A DNA stretch of 30,471 nt, from contig RHPI01003491.1 in assembly GCA_009103225.1 (NCBI GenBank), positions 301,385-331,855 on the forward strand, in the 5' to 3' direction. The notes under the pieces are model-generated. The model did not search any database, was not told the origin of the DNA, and worked only from the letters and a program-made list of their open reading frames with translations. The first letter of the stretch is position 1. The number at the start of each line of letters is the position of its first letter. The position numbers were made by a program, and so were the translations under genes. The stretch comes from Chlorokybus atmophyticus. Taxonomy: Eukaryota > Streptophyta > Chlorokybophyceae > Chlorokybales > Chlorokybaceae. Below, one piece after another: positions 30,136 to 30,471 of this stretch.

Positions 30136-30471
30136 GCAGATAAAGGTATGCCGATAGTGGGAGAAGAGACACTTAGCAAAGTGGTATAAACAACAGCGAA
30201 AGATCGGTGTGCACCATCAACTGCACCTGCTTTATTGAAAAATAAGAGAGTGAGCATTGCGCTTGACTTTATTAAGGTTTTGTTCATCTCTATATTCTAA
30301 CACGATTACTGCCTAGTGTGTAGATGGAATTGTAACTCTCGGTATTGTACCAGATTAGAGAGAGATTAGAGGGAGAGATTACCCCCTAATCCATAGCTGA
30401 TTTATGAGGACAATTTATCGGATTGCGCCTGCAATTTACCGGTCAATGGTTACCCCCGCCCCCCGCCCCCC
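30136..30471. other. Terminal stretch without recognised genes
   Basis: AT-rich DNA with AGATTAGAGRGAGA repeats near 30350-30380, ending in a run of C with single Gs (30455-30471). No coding features are seen. Confidence 0.4.

Overview
This window is nuclear DNA from a eukaryote, most probably a chlorophycean green alga. The genes are split into many short exons with GT-AG introns of roughly 70-250 bp. The introns and spacers are full of GT/CA, GC and TGCATGC-type repeats. A TGTAA motif, the poly(A) signal typical of Chlamydomonas/Volvox-type algae, follows the best-supported gene (15129-15133). The protein families (a PhoX/DUF839 phosphatase, an EXORDIUM/phosphate-induced protein and classical SDRs) fit a free-living alga. 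The species cannot be named from the sequence. The assembly is draft: there is a 345-N gap and a single N inside a GA microsatellite.

Layout. 1-2870: mostly non-genic DNA with a reverse-transcriptase remnant on the minus strand (1661-2032, YVDD motif). 2880-5550: a decayed LTR-retrotransposon-like gag/zinc-knuckle/protease region with frame changes and stops; no reverse transcriptase was found next to it. 5551-7600: gene-free DNA rich in palindromes and degenerate GGCCGTC and GGTACC modules, then a ~200-bp direct repeat. 8354-9926: SDR copy 1, intact, plus strand. 10226-10570: assembly gap beside a tandem repeat, followed by a ~200-bp inverted-repeat element (10679-10878). 12904-14961: an intact nine-exon gene for a secreted EXORDIUM/PHI-1-like protein. 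15626-17808 and 18870-20611: SDR copies 2 and 3, both minus strand and both broken. 22639-24180: SDR copy 4, plus strand, open frame but with the catalytic Tyr replaced by His. 26865 to about 29740: a minus-strand multi-exon PhoX-type phosphatase gene with apparent frame breaks. 29937-30135: a small fragment of a second EXORDIUM-like gene, minus strand.

Gene relationships. The four SDR copies share the same seven-exon structure and the same 17-nt first exon, so they arose by duplication and inversion of one gene. The two inner copies share an enlarged first intron and flanking homology, so they are each other's closest relatives. EXORDIUM proteins were first described as phosphate-induced and PhoX is a phosphate-scavenging phosphatase, so their proximity, plus an EXORDIUM fragment beside PhoX, is suggestive. 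The sequence shows no shared regulatory site. No CRISPR array, tRNA, rRNA or prokaryotic-type operon was found.
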